DNA of 64,000 nucleotides from Algiphilus sp965216485 (GTDB lineage Bacteria; Pseudomonadota; Gammaproteobacteria; Nevskiales; Nevskiaceae), in the NCBI RefSeq assembly GCF_965216485.1, contig NZ_OZ244162.1, positions 2,976,001-3,040,000 on the forward strand, given 5' to 3'. Numbering within the stretch: the first letter of the stretch is position 1; each line of letters starts with the position of its first letter. The notes beneath the pieces are model-generated. The model was not told the DNA's origin. It did no database searches and saw only the letters and a list, made by a program, of their open reading frames with translations. Below are positions 51,789 to 59,604 of this stretch, piece by piece. The position numbers were made by a program, and so were the translations under genes.

Positions 51789-52578
51789 GGTCTCCTCGCT
51801 CGCCCTGCGCCGAATGCGCATGCCGCACCCCCAACAGAATGTCGGATTCGCGCCAGGCTTGCATCTGCTTGGCGCCCTCGGCGCGCACCGGTGCCGGATC
51901 GTCGAAGCCGGCCTCAACGGCAATGCGATCCAGCAGGGCCTGCCCGGTATCCGGCTCGGCGGCGATCAGTCCGAGCAGGCGCGCGGAAATCGCGTTCAGC
52001 CCCGTGAAGCGCACCTCGTCCTGACGCGTGCGGTGTGCCAGCAGCCAGGTCGGTTGCGTCGGCGGCGTATCAGGGGTGTAGTCCGGCGACAGTTGATGCA
52101 CCGGATACTGGTAGGCCAGCGGCCATGCCAGGGGCGAGAGCACCGGCACCCCGGTCAGCAGGTCGCCATTGGGGTCGGCGTGGCGGGGATCGGGCTCGGT
52201 CGCATCCACCATCAATGCCAGTTCCACCCATTCGTAGTGCGCCAGTTCGGGGGCAAAGGCCGGCAGATCCTCCACCGCATCGGGATGCTCGGACAGCCAC
52301 TCCACGAACTCGCCCGCAATCTCGTTGAACAGCGGGGTCTCGCAGGCGTGTTCGGCCACGAAGGCGCGCATCAGGGCCTCCCAGCGATCCGCCCCCAGAA
52401 TCCGGCGCAGCACAGGAAAGGCGTTGGCCACGAGGCCATCGATGGTGCGGAAGATCAGCTCGCGATAGACGCGCATGCGCCGCTCCGGCACCTCGGCCGG
52501 TCGCGGTGCCTGCTCCGGATTGCGGATGTGCGCGGCGAAGGCGCGCTGCAACTGCTGAAAAGCGGGTTCCTGTGCCAT
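51763..52578 (-). CDS. hvfC: HvfC-type RiPP maturation protein (DUF2063 N-terminal domain)
   Basis: 271 residues. N-terminal DUF2063 domain (about 5-125): FQQLQRAFAAHIRNPEQAP, RMRVYRELIFRTIDGLVANAFPV, ALMRAFVAEHACETPLFNEIAG and EFVEWLSEHPD. The C-terminal half (about 140-250) contains LSPLAWPLAYQYPVHQLSPD, typical of the HvfC partner that works with HvfB. HvfC delivers or recognises the HvfA precursor during oxazolone/thioamide modification (family knowledge). Here it stands about 4 kb from hvfB, with phospholipase D, patatin and PF10118 genes between, which is unusual because hvfB and hvfC are normally adjacent. Overlaps the MBL gene by 26 bp. Confidence 0.85.
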   Translation of the reverse strand: MAQEPAFQQLQRAFAAHIRNPEQAPRPAEVPERRMRVYRELIFRTIDGLVANAFPVLRRILGADRWEALMRAFVAEHACETPLFNEIAGEFVEWLSEHPDAVEDLPAFAPELAHYEWVELALMVDATEPDPRHADPNGDLLTGVPVLSPLAWPLAYQYPVHQLSPDYTPDTPPTQPTWLLAHRTRQDEVRFTGLNAISARLLGLIAAEPDTGQALLDRIAVEAGFDDPAPVRAEGAKQMQAWRESDILLGVRHAHSAQGERGDHGVSGSHE

Positions 52579-52682
52579 AGGCCAAGCCTACGCGCACTGC
52601 CTGGCATTGTCCGCCCTCCATCGTCCGCCAATCCTGTCGTAACAGCCGGGACCCCCATCGCGTTTAAGCCCGCGCCGGCGGC

Positions 52683-54143
52683 TCAGAAGGTCGACAGCCC
52701 GGTCGCCTCCATCAGCCGGTATTGCCAGTAGCGCCAACGGGAATGGTCGGCGTGGCGATCATAGGCGAGGCTGTGCAGCTGGTCGGGCCGGTTGGCCCAG
52801 CGGGTCGCGAAGAAGGCGCTTACCGCCTGCATGACAGCCTCGTCGCGCGGACCACGAAGCTGCACATTGGTTTCCAGGTTGTAGTTGTCCAGATTGCGGC
52901 GGGTGAAGTTGGCCGAACCGGCCAGCACCTGCATCGGCCCGTTGGCGGGACGCAGCACCAGCATCTTGCTGTGGCACTGCTCGCCGCTGGTATTGCACCA
53001 CCGCACCGGCACGCCCGCCGCATGCAGCTCCCAGGCAACCTGGCGGTTGGGGATGCCGTTCTTCGTGCGGCCGAACGCATCCTCGTTGGGATCGAGCAGC
53101 ACGCGCACGCTGGCGCCGCGTGCGTGCGCATCGATTAATGCGCGAACGATGTCGCGATGCGCGAGATAGAACATCAGCAAATCCAGCGCATCGCCCTCGC
53201 CGGCTTCGGCAATCATCGCAAGCGCTGCGTCCCGGATGGCCGCCTCGGTCAGGATGCGCACCTGCAGCGCGGTGGGGGCGTCGATGGCTTCCTCGATGCG
53301 CGGCCAGTCGGGTGCCTCAGCGCCGGAAAAGGTGGCCACGCTGCGCTCGGTCTCCAGCAGGTCGCCCACCGCCGCACCGTTGAAGGAAAAGGCGACGTTG
53401 TCGTGCCGGCTACTGGCATCGTGCGGATTGGCCGAGGTCACCAGGCCCTTGGCGCCATCGGCACCCACCACCGTCACGGTCTTGCGATGGTTGGCCTTGA
53501 AGTTGAGCATGGTCAGGTAGGTGCGCAGGCTCACCCGCCCCTCGCCCACCAGATTCGGCAGCCAGCCGCCGTGCGGCGTATTGCCCCACCACTGGCAGCA
53601 GATGCGCCACGCCGCCGACCACAGCGGATTCGGATCGCGCAACCGGGTCAAGTCGGTTTCGATCACCGCCACATCGGACTGCCGCAAGCGCGTGAACAAG
53701 GGCTGTTCGACGCCGCCATAGAGCGTGTTGAAGGGATCGGTCACGAGCGCCGCCGCCCGATCATCGCCGGCCGCATTGCCGGTCACGAAGGCCTCGACGA
53801 GCTGCCCCGACAACGGGCGATGCCCGGCGCTGGCCTGCCCGGCAAAGCGGTTGACCAGAAAGAAATCCGCGACCGCAAGCCGATCGGCGGCCTCGATCAT
53901 GGCGAAGGCGGTGGAAAAGATCGCCTGCTCGCTGTGCGCCGTGCCCTCGGCGTCCAGCCAGGTGGAATCCGCGTGAAAGCGCACCACACTTGCCGAGCGC
54001 CAGGGCCCGGTGACATTCACCCCCTCCGGCAGCGGCTTCCATTGATGCCAGACGAAGGTCGCGAGATAGAGCAACGCCAGTGCGAGGCCGCCGCGCAGCA
54101 GCCAGAACCGCAGGGGGCGTTTCGATGTCGACGGGCGGGCCAT
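52683..54143 (-). CDS. Phospholipase D family protein, membrane-anchored
   Basis: 486 residues. One N-terminal membrane segment (about 12-32, FWLLRGGLALALLYLATFVW), probably a signal anchor. Two HKD-like motifs: first NHRKTVTVVG with GLVTSAN downstream (about 205-235), second CHSKMLVLR with VLAGSANFTRRNLDN (about 390-420). The lysine and His are present, while the Asp is shifted, as in other bacterial PLD-like proteins. Expected to hydrolyse phosphodiesters at the periplasmic face; could act on phospholipid or cardiolipin. Follows patatin by 21 bp, precedes hvfC by 104 bp. Confidence 0.88.
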   Translation of the reverse strand: MARPSTSKRPLRFWLLRGGLALALLYLATFVWHQWKPLPEGVNVTGPWRSASVVRFHADSTWLDAEGTAHSEQAIFSTAFAMIEAADRLAVADFFLVNRFAGQASAGHRPLSGQLVEAFVTGNAAGDDRAAALVTDPFNTLYGGVEQPLFTRLRQSDVAVIETDLTRLRDPNPLWSAAWRICCQWWGNTPHGGWLPNLVGEGRVSLRTYLTMLNFKANHRKTVTVVGADGAKGLVTSANPHDASSRHDNVAFSFNGAAVGDLLETERSVATFSGAEAPDWPRIEEAIDAPTALQVRILTEAAIRDAALAMIAEAGEGDALDLLMFYLAHRDIVRALIDAHARGASVRVLLDPNEDAFGRTKNGIPNRQVAWELHAAGVPVRWCNTSGEQCHSKMLVLRPANGPMQVLAGSANFTRRNLDNYNLETNVQLRGPRDEAVMQAVSAFFATRWANRPDQLHSLAYDRHADHSRWRYWQYRLMEATGLSTF

Positions 54144-54164
54144 GGCCTGTTCGGTGAGGACGCG

Positions 54165-55601
54165 CTAGCGAGTATCCCACTGATCCGGCCATTCCACCGG
54201 CGTCAAGGCCAATTGCAGCAGCGGCACGATGGGCTCGATCTGCCGCTCGCCCCAGCGGCAGGCGCGGTCGAAGTCGCGCGCCGAGGGCAGCAGATTGATG
54301 GGCGACAGCGTCGGCCGGAAACGCACCAGGGCGTCGTAGTACTTGCGCTGACGCGGCAATTGCAGCGCAATGGCCTGGGTCACCGGCCACAGCCACAGAT
54401 GGCGCGGGTCGTACTGCGGCCGGAAGCAGTCCAGCGCCAAATGGAAGACATTGCGCGTGCCGATGCGGCCTTCCTGCACGCCCTCCCAGGCGATGCGCGC
54501 CGGCACGTTGGCGGTGACCCCGCCGTCGGCAAAGAGTGCGACGCGGTGCTCGGAACGTAGGCTTTCGAGAATGTCGGTGGTGTCGGGGTCACGACGCGGC
54601 GGCTCGTACTGCAGCACGCCCGGAATGGCGGCTGACAGGCCCACGGCGTCGGTCACGCGCATCCAGCGCGTCTGCGCATCGCGGCCCAGCACGATGGGAT
54701 GCGTCACCTGCGGATTGAGGAAGGCCAGCGCCATCAGCATGCGTCGTCCCAGGCGCCGGCCATCGCCCGTGCCACGCGTGCTGACGAACTGGCGCAGAGC
54801 GCGCGGCAGGTGACGATAGGCCCGCTGGTGGACACCGGCAATGACGGCGTCATAGGGCACAGCGAGATCGCCCAGGCGCAGAGGCGCGCCGTCGGCGTGG
54901 GTCATCATGCGGTGCATGTCGCGCAGATGGAGGCGCGTCAGGCCGGGCAGCGTGTTCGTCGGCCCCAGCGAAGGCAGCGAGAACATGTCCGCAGCGCGCA
55001 GCGCCTTGGCCCAGTCGAGAATGGCGTCCAGATCGGCGAAGCGCTCGCGCGCCAGGAAAGCGCCGATAAGGGATCCGATGGAAGCACCCACCAGATAATC
55101 CGGCCACAGGCCCAGCGCACGCAGCCGCGCCATGGCGCCGATGTAGACATAGCCCGCGCCACCGCCGCCACCGGCGCTGATGACCAACGACTTGCGGCCG
55201 ACCTCGACATCCAGCGCCACCGCGTCGAATTCCGCGGCGTGATAGGCCAGCACCTCGCGGCGGGCATTGACCAGTACCGGCCGCATGCGACGACAGGCCT
55301 TGACGCTGGCGGTGAGCACATCCTTGTGACTGCGCTTGCCGCGCAGCAGCGGCCCGAGCTGATGCAGAACCTGGCTGCGCACGGATTCCACCAGTGGCTG
55401 GTGCACCTCGATCTCGCGGCCGCTGGGGGCGCCCTGCGCCGCACCCGGCTCAAAGCGGTAGAGCCGCGCGAATCCGATCAGGTAGCGCAGCCGCTGCAAT
55501 TCGCTGTCCATGAGATAGCCTGGCTGCGCCAGGTGAGCGCGCAGCAGGGTCATCTCCAGGTGCTGCAGCTTCAGCAGCGCGCGGCGCAGGCTAGCGTCCA
55601 T
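54165..55601 (-). CDS. Patatin-like phospholipase
   Basis: 478 residues. The patatin domain starts near 140 with the oxyanion hole glycine run SAGGGGGAGYVYIGAM, then the nucleophile GASIGSLIGAFLA (GxSxG; a serine) and the catalytic Asp in FADGGVTANVP. N-terminal 130 residues are helical and specific to this branch. Hydrolyses phospholipid or lysophospholipid acyl ester bonds. ATG 55601 with GAAGG 8 bp upstream; the frame upstream is not supported. Between PF10118 hydrolase (60 bp upstream) and PLD: a three-gene lipid-hydrolase block. Confidence 0.9.
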   Translation of the reverse strand: MDASLRRALLKLQHLEMTLLRAHLAQPGYLMDSELQRLRYLIGFARLYRFEPGAAQGAPSGREIEVHQPLVESVRSQVLHQLGPLLRGKRSHKDVLTASVKACRRMRPVLVNARREVLAYHAAEFDAVALDVEVGRKSLVISAGGGGGAGYVYIGAMARLRALGLWPDYLVGASIGSLIGAFLARERFADLDAILDWAKALRAADMFSLPSLGPTNTLPGLTRLHLRDMHRMMTHADGAPLRLGDLAVPYDAVIAGVHQRAYRHLPRALRQFVSTRGTGDGRRLGRRMLMALAFLNPQVTHPIVLGRDAQTRWMRVTDAVGLSAAIPGVLQYEPPRRDPDTTDILESLRSEHRVALFADGGVTANVPARIAWEGVQEGRIGTRNVFHLALDCFRPQYDPRHLWLWPVTQAIALQLPRQRKYYDALVRFRPTLSPINLLPSARDFDRACRWGERQIEPIVPLLQLALTPVEWPDQWDTR

Positions 55602-55661
55602 GGGTGCCTTCGCCTGCGGCCGGGGCGCACCGCTTCGCGCGATGCACCCCACAACCTCCGA

Positions 55662-56510
55662 TCAGGCGGCGGCCTTCTGAGCCGCCGGGGCCGTATAGCG
55701 CGCGGCCAGTTCCGGAATCTGCGCAAGATAGGCGCTGTTGTCCTGATCCCAGGGATGGAAATTCGGGCGGAAGTACTCGGCCCAGGGCAGGACCAGCTTG
55801 CGCAGATAGCCGTACTCCCCCAGCGTGCAGCGGAAGAAGTAGCCCCAGCCCTTGTCCAGCAGCTTGCCTTCGTCGTAAAGCACCTTCAGGAAGAAGGGGA
55901 AAACCAGCGACCAGAACACGACCGTGGCGAAGATCATGCCGCCGGCGCGCAGTGCGTAGGCCGCAGGCCCGCGGCCCATGACCTGATCCCAGACATCAAA
56001 GGCCACCGCCTTGTGTTCGGTTTCTTCGAGGGCGTGCCAATTCCAGATCGCGGCGAAGTTGGGGTCGGCGCCTTCCAGCAGACGCTGCTCCTTGAGCAGG
56101 CCGTCGGCCATGATCGCGGTGAAGTGTTCCAGGGCGATGGTGGCCGACAGGCGGAGCGGCACCGGGGCGCGCTTCTTGATCACGCCCAGCAGCTTGCCCA
56201 CGCCCCGCTCCATGGCGCGCGTCGAAGGCACGGCATTGAACAAGGCTTCGTTGTATTCCTCGTGCTCACGGCCGTGCATGGCTTCCTGGCCGATGAAGGC
56301 GGTCATCGCCTTCTTCAACTCGGGATCGCTGACCTGGTCCCGGCAGTTGCGTACGGCGTCGATAAACATGCGCTCGCCTTCCGGGAAGAACAGCGACAGG
56401 GTGTTCATGAACTGCGAGAGCTGCACATTGCCGTTGTTCCAGTCCGAGATGCGCTCGGTGGGCAACGTGAACTGCAGATCGCGACGCTCTGGCATGACAT
56501 GGCTGGACAT
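55662..56510 (-). CDS. PF10118 predicted metal-dependent hydrolase
   Basis: 282 residues. Helical protein with EALEETEHK-type metal ligands: WNWHALEETEHKAVAFDV (about 153-170) and FIGQEAMHGREHEEYN (about 70-90), resembling a di-iron carboxylate site. The hydrophobic stretch at about 190-212 (MIFATVVFWSLVFPFFLKVL) may be membrane-inserted. Often found next to lipid or fatty-acid genes and TetR or AraC regulators. Divergent from no gene but preceded by a region rich in palindromes. The 3' gene patatin follows at 60 bp. Confidence 0.88.
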   Translation of the reverse strand: MSSHVMPERRDLQFTLPTERISDWNNGNVQLSQFMNTLSLFFPEGERMFIDAVRNCRDQVSDPELKKAMTAFIGQEAMHGREHEEYNEALFNAVPSTRAMERGVGKLLGVIKKRAPVPLRLSATIALEHFTAIMADGLLKEQRLLEGADPNFAAIWNWHALEETEHKAVAFDVWDQVMGRGPAAYALRAGGMIFATVVFWSLVFPFFLKVLYDEGKLLDKGWGYFFRCTLGEYGYLRKLVLPWAEYFRPNFHPWDQDNSAYLAQIPELAARYTAPAAQKAAA

Positions 56511-56521
56511 AGAGAACTCCG

Positions 56522-56596
56522 TGTAACCATTACATTGACTGGTGGCATCCTAGGATGCTGCACTGCACAATGCAAGAGGCGTAACAATCCTTACGC
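56522..56596. promoter_or_regulatory. Palindrome cluster upstream of the PF10118-patatin-PLD block
   Basis: Three perfect inverted repeats within 75 bp: tgtaa-cca-ttaca (56522-56534), gcatcctaggatgc (56545-56558) and gcgtaa-caatcc-ttacgc (56579-56596). Two of them share GTAA/TTAC half-sites. The first lies only 11 bp before the ATG at 56510, so a repressor binding there could block it. Regulator unknown (TetR-like by symmetry). Confidence 0.5.
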
Positions 56597-56626
56597 GCGC
56601 AGCCCGTAGTGGCGCGCCCCGGGGCG

Positions 56627-57502
56627 CTAGGCGGTGGTCAGGAGACCGTTCTGGCGGGCTTCCGCCGCGCTGCGGCGACGCTCCACCGCATCCATCTCGG
56701 CACGCAGTTCGGGCCAGGGCGGGATGTTGAAATCACGCTCCAGCAGCGTGGGTACCGGGCCCAGGCGGGCGTAGGTGTAATCCAGCAGATCGAAGACCTC
56801 ATCGCAGATATCCGCGCCGTGCGTGTCGATGCGCAGATTGTCGTCCTCGGTCCAGTGGCCGGCCACGTGCAGATAGCGCACGCGCTCCAGCGGCAACTGA
56901 TCAATGAAGGCGCGCGGGTCGTAGTCGGCATTGATGCTGTTGACGAAGACGTTGTTGACGTCGAGCAGCAGGTCACAGTCGGCGCGCTCAAGGACCGCGC
57001 GGATGAACTCCGCCTCGCTCATCTGCGCACCGGGTGCGGCGTAGTAAGACACGTTCTCCAGCGCGATGCGCCGGTTCAGCAGATCCTGTACCTGGCGCAC
57101 ACGTGCCGCCACGTAGTCCACCGCCTCTTCAGTGAAGGGGATGGGCATCAGATCGTAGAGGTGGCCGTGATCGCCGGTATAGGACAGATGCTCGCTGTAG
57201 TCGGCGATGCCGTGCGTATCCAGAAAGCGGCGGATGCCGCGCACGTGGTCCGCATCGACCGGCCGCGGGCCACCGATGTCTAGCGACAGACCGTGGGTGA
57301 CAAAGGCATAGCGCTCGGTGAAGCCGCGAAAGCGCCGGCCCAGTGCGCCGCCCAGGGTCATCCAGTTTTCGGGGGCGACCTCCAGAAAATCAGGGGCATC
57401 GGCGTCGGCGTCTGCGAGCGGGCCCATCAGGGCCCGCCGCAGCCCCACCCCCGTGCCCTGCACGGAGGCGAGATGACGCGAGGGCGAAATTAGCTGCCGC
57501 AC
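56627..57502 (-). CDS. hvfB: HvfB (MNIO/DUF692) multinuclear iron oxidative enzyme
   Basis: 291 residues, DUF692 TIM-barrel. Conserved metal-ligand elements in order: DFLEVAPENWM, VTHGLSLDIGG (His), DYSEHLSYTG (His), ENVSYY, LLLDVNNVFVNSIN (Asp/Asn), HVAGHW (His), DTHGADICDEVFDLL (His) and LLERDFNIPPW (Glu/Asp). Members of this MNIO family oxidise Cys residues of a precursor peptide to oxazolone-thioamide. GTG 57502 lies inside the hvfA 3' end (13-bp overlap); GAGGGCAA just before it is a plausible ribosome-binding site. Directly downstream of hvfA, so it should act on HvfA. Confidence 0.9.
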   Translation of the reverse strand: MRQLISPSRHLASVQGTGVGLRRALMGPLADADADAPDFLEVAPENWMTLGGALGRRFRGFTERYAFVTHGLSLDIGGPRPVDADHVRGIRRFLDTHGIADYSEHLSYTGDHGHLYDLMPIPFTEEAVDYVAARVRQVQDLLNRRIALENVSYYAAPGAQMSEAEFIRAVLERADCDLLLDVNNVFVNSINADYDPRAFIDQLPLERVRYLHVAGHWTEDDNLRIDTHGADICDEVFDLLDYTYARLGPVPTLLERDFNIPPWPELRAEMDAVERRRSAAEARQNGLLTTA

Positions 57503-57831
57503 TTGCCCTCACCGCATTTGCCTTCGGCGTCCTTGGATTCGCCGCCGCACTTGCCTTCACCACACTTGCCTTCGGCGTCCTTGTCCATGGACTTGGACTC
57601 GCCACACTTGCCTTCGCCGCACTTGCCCTCGGCGTCCTTGGACTCGCCGCACTTGCCTTCACCACACTTGCCTTCGGCGAGGTGGATCGGCGCACTGCCG
57701 GTCTGGTAGCCGCTGCCGAGATCGGTGGACTGGAACAGCGCGCCGGCGGAAGCCGCCGTGCTGGCGAGGAATGCAGCACCGCCAACGGTGGCGGCAAAGG
57801 TGCTCATGCGGTTGCGGGTCTTTTCACTCAT
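57490..57831 (-). CDS. hvfA: HvfA-type copper-binding RiPP precursor with eight EGKCG motifs
   Basis: 113 residues. Signal peptide at about 1-29 (TFAATVGGAAFLASTAASA), a short leader (30-52), then a core of four pairs of EGKCG with Cys at 56/61, 71/76, 90/95 and 106/111. All eight cysteines lie in EGKCG. Pairs are separated by linkers of ES/GES plus K, D and A; linker lengths are 5, 9 and 6 residues. This matches HvfA-type precursors whose EGKCG cysteines are converted to oxazolone/thioamide and bind Cu(I)/Cu(II). AGGAG 8 bp before ATG 57831. hvfX is upstream, hvfB directly downstream. Confidence 0.88.
   Translation of the reverse strand: MSEKTRNRMSTFAATVGGAAFLASTAASAGALFQSTDLGSGYQTGSAPIHLAEGKCGEGKCGESKDAEGKCGEGKCGESKSMDKDAEGKCGEGKCGGESKDAEGKCGEGKCGS
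57493..57675 (-). repeat. Tandem coding repeats of hvfA (EGKCG units)
   Basis: The 183-bp stretch encoding residues 53-113 consists of near-identical 15-bp EGKCG units, in four pairs. The units differ only at third positions (GAA/GAG, AAG, GGC/GGT, TGC). Each contains a SD-like GAAGG/GAGGG followed by GTG, which may complicate start-site calls; copy number could vary by slippage. Confidence 0.8.
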
Positions 57832-57903
57832 GATGAAACTCCTATTGCTTCAGGTGGATACAACGTGGTCTTGTGTCTGCTACGGCAGCTTCTGAGAGGT
57901 ATG

Positions 57904-58515
57904 TCACTGCGCATCCGGCATCATCCGGCGCCGGATGAAATAGTCGATGCTGAGATAGCGTCCGGCGCCGATGAAGAACAGCGCCAGAAGCATGACGAAG
58001 TAGGTCGCGGCGAATTCGATCCCGTTATTGCTGATGACAAAACCGCCCTGTTCCGTGAGCCAGCTGTAGTTACCGTGCTCCTGCAGAATGTTTTTCGCAA
58101 CATCCAGCCTCCGGGCCGCTTCCTCCGCAGCCTCGCAGTTGAACAGGCACGCGACCGGATCAGCAATGGCCTGCCAGCCGTTTTTCCAGTGCACGGCAAA
58201 GGCGGCGACCAGCATGGTCGCCATCAGCGGGATCGCAAACCAGCGCACGGCGAGGCCGAGGAGCAGCGCAATGGCGCCCAGCGCTTCGGCATAGGCGGCG
58301 AGGAAGGCCATCAGCCACGGCAGAGGCAGGCCCAGGCCCCATTCCGGGTTGCCGAACCAGGCGACGGTGTTGGCCGAGGGCAGCAGACCATCGAGCTTGT
58401 TGGTGCCCGCCATCCAGAACACCGGCGCGAGATACAGGCGCAGCGCCAGCGGCGCGAGAAAGTCGACCGCACGGGTGGCATCCAGCAGGTTTTGCAAACG
58501 GATCAATAGGGGCAT
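57904..58515 (-). CDS. hvfX: HvfX-type DoxX membrane protein
   Basis: 203 residues with four or five hydrophobic segments, starting LAPLALRLYLAPVFWMAGTNKL (the DoxX R.yLap.f..aG..Kl pattern), then GLGLPLPWLMAFLAAYAEALGAIALLLGL, quoted as LMAFLAAYAEALGAIALL, and EFAATYFVMLLALFFIG near the C-terminus. HvfX homologues are the membrane partner of HvfA/B/C in copper-binding RiPP systems; a redox or topology role is suspected. GTG/ATG pair at 58518/58515 with AGGAAGG upstream; ATG 58515 chosen. 73 bp before hvfA. Confidence 0.85.
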   Translation of the reverse strand: MPLLIRLQNLLDATRAVDFLAPLALRLYLAPVFWMAGTNKLDGLLPSANTVAWFGNPEWGLGLPLPWLMAFLAAYAEALGAIALLLGLAVRWFAIPLMATMLVAAFAVHWKNGWQAIADPVACLFNCEAAEEAARRLDVAKNILQEHGNYSWLTEQGGFVISNNGIEFAATYFVMLLALFFIGAGRYLSIDYFIRRRMMPDAQ

Positions 58516-58597
58516 CACGACCTTCCTGTCTAGGAGTGCCTACGGTAGCCACCGCTCAGCAGATGCCACAGGACGCAGAGACCGCTTTCCATGTTCC

Positions 58598-58631
58598 AGC
58601 GTCTGAGACCGGCAAGACCGCGCCAGACGCT
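58598..58631. promoter_or_regulatory. Inverted repeat in the divergent hvfX/AraC intergenic region
   Basis: agcgtctg (58598-58605) / cagacgct (58624-58631), perfect 8 bp with an 18-bp spacer. A second, smaller repeat agagca / tgctct (58634-58639, 58645-58650) follows. They lie in the 160-bp gap between hvfX and the divergent AraC gene and may be the AraC operators. Confidence 0.45.
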
Positions 58632-58681
58632 GAAGAGCAGGGTATGCTCTTTGCATTACGAATCCGTGCCAGGTGCGCGTC

Positions 58682-59602
58682 ATGAGTGACACGCCGGTTG
58701 AGGACCTTTTATCGACGGTGCTGCGCGCCTATAACCTGCGCGCGGGCATCTATGGGCACCCCGCGGTCTGCGGCGACTACCAGTTCGGCACCGCCGGCGA
58801 TGGTAACGCCAGCTTCCATCTGATGGGCGAGGGCGAATGCTGGGTGCACACGCGCACGCAGCCGCCCATCCACATGCGTGCCGGGGATCTCATCGTCATG
58901 CCGCGGGACGCCTGGCACGTCATGCGCAGCAATGACCAGCCGCCCGACGACGGCGCCATGCGTCAGCCCAAAGATGAAGCAGGCACCTTCATGACCATGC
59001 TGTGCGGCCATTTCGATTTCGATTCCGGCCGCCACAATCCGGTGCTGGAGGCGCTGCCGGAGATCATCCTGATCCGCGCCGAGGAAGCCGGCGACCGCCT
59101 GCGCCACCTCGCCAATCTGATGATGATCGAGGTCGAAACGCACGACCCCGGCCACGCACCGGTGCTCGACCGCCTTGCCGACACGCTCTTCGTCATGGTG
59201 GTGCGGCACCACATCTTCTTCTCGGATGCCGAGCACCGTGGCCTAGTCGCCGCCCTCGCCGACCCGCGCCTGCGCAAGGCATTGGATGCCATGCATCAGC
59301 GCCCCGGCGAGAACTGGACGCTGGAACGCCTGGCCAGCGAAGCCGCCATGTCACGCAGCGTGTTCGCCCAGCGCTTCAACGAGGTCGTGGGCGCCACCCC
59401 CATCGACTACCTGACACGCTGGCGCATGGTCCAAGCCGAGCGGATGCTGCGCGACCCGCGCGCATCGGTGGCCAGTGTCATGGAGGAAGTCGGCTACCAG
59501 ACCGAAGCCGCCTTCCGCAAAGCCTTCAAGCGCGTGCACGGCTATGGGCCGGGCCGCCTGCGGCGCATGTTCCGGCGCGGCCAGCGCAGCGACGCAGCCT
59601 GA
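58682..59602 (+). CDS. AraC-family regulator with an N-terminal cupin_6 domain
   Basis: 306 residues. N-terminal cupin-like domain (about 10-180; GECWVHTRTQPPIHMRAGDLIVMPRDAWH) of the AraC_binding_2/cupin_6 type and a C-terminal double HTH (about 205-300; LERLASEAAMSRSVFAQRFN and SVASVMEEVGYQTEAAFRKAFKRVHG, quoted as EEVGYQTEAAFRKAFKR). Such regulators usually control a divergent gene set. Divergent from hvfX-hvfA-hvfB, so it is the likely regulator of the RiPP locus (inference). ATG 58682 is chosen over the upstream in-frame ATG 58673. Confidence 0.92.
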   Translation: MSDTPVEDLLSTVLRAYNLRAGIYGHPAVCGDYQFGTAGDGNASFHLMGEGECWVHTRTQPPIHMRAGDLIVMPRDAWHVMRSNDQPPDDGAMRQPKDEAGTFMTMLCGHFDFDSGRHNPVLEALPEIILIRAEEAGDRLRHLANLMMIEVETHDPGHAPVLDRLADTLFVMVVRHHIFFSDAEHRGLVAALADPRLRKALDAMHQRPGENWTLERLASEAAMSRSVFAQRFNEVVGATPIDYLTRWRMVQAERMLRDPRASVASVMEEVGYQTEAAFRKAFKRVHGYGPGRLRRMFRRGQRSDAA

Positions 59603-59604
59603 GC

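Noticed and set aside
56541..56560. Sigma-54 type -24/-12 promoter (GG ... GC) near the palindromes
   Set aside because: Spacing between GG and GC is 11, not 10, and it points to the plus strand where no gene starts.
57493..57675. CRISPR-like short tandem repeats
   Set aside because: Units are 15 bp in frame, encode EGKCG and have no unique spacers; they belong to hvfA.
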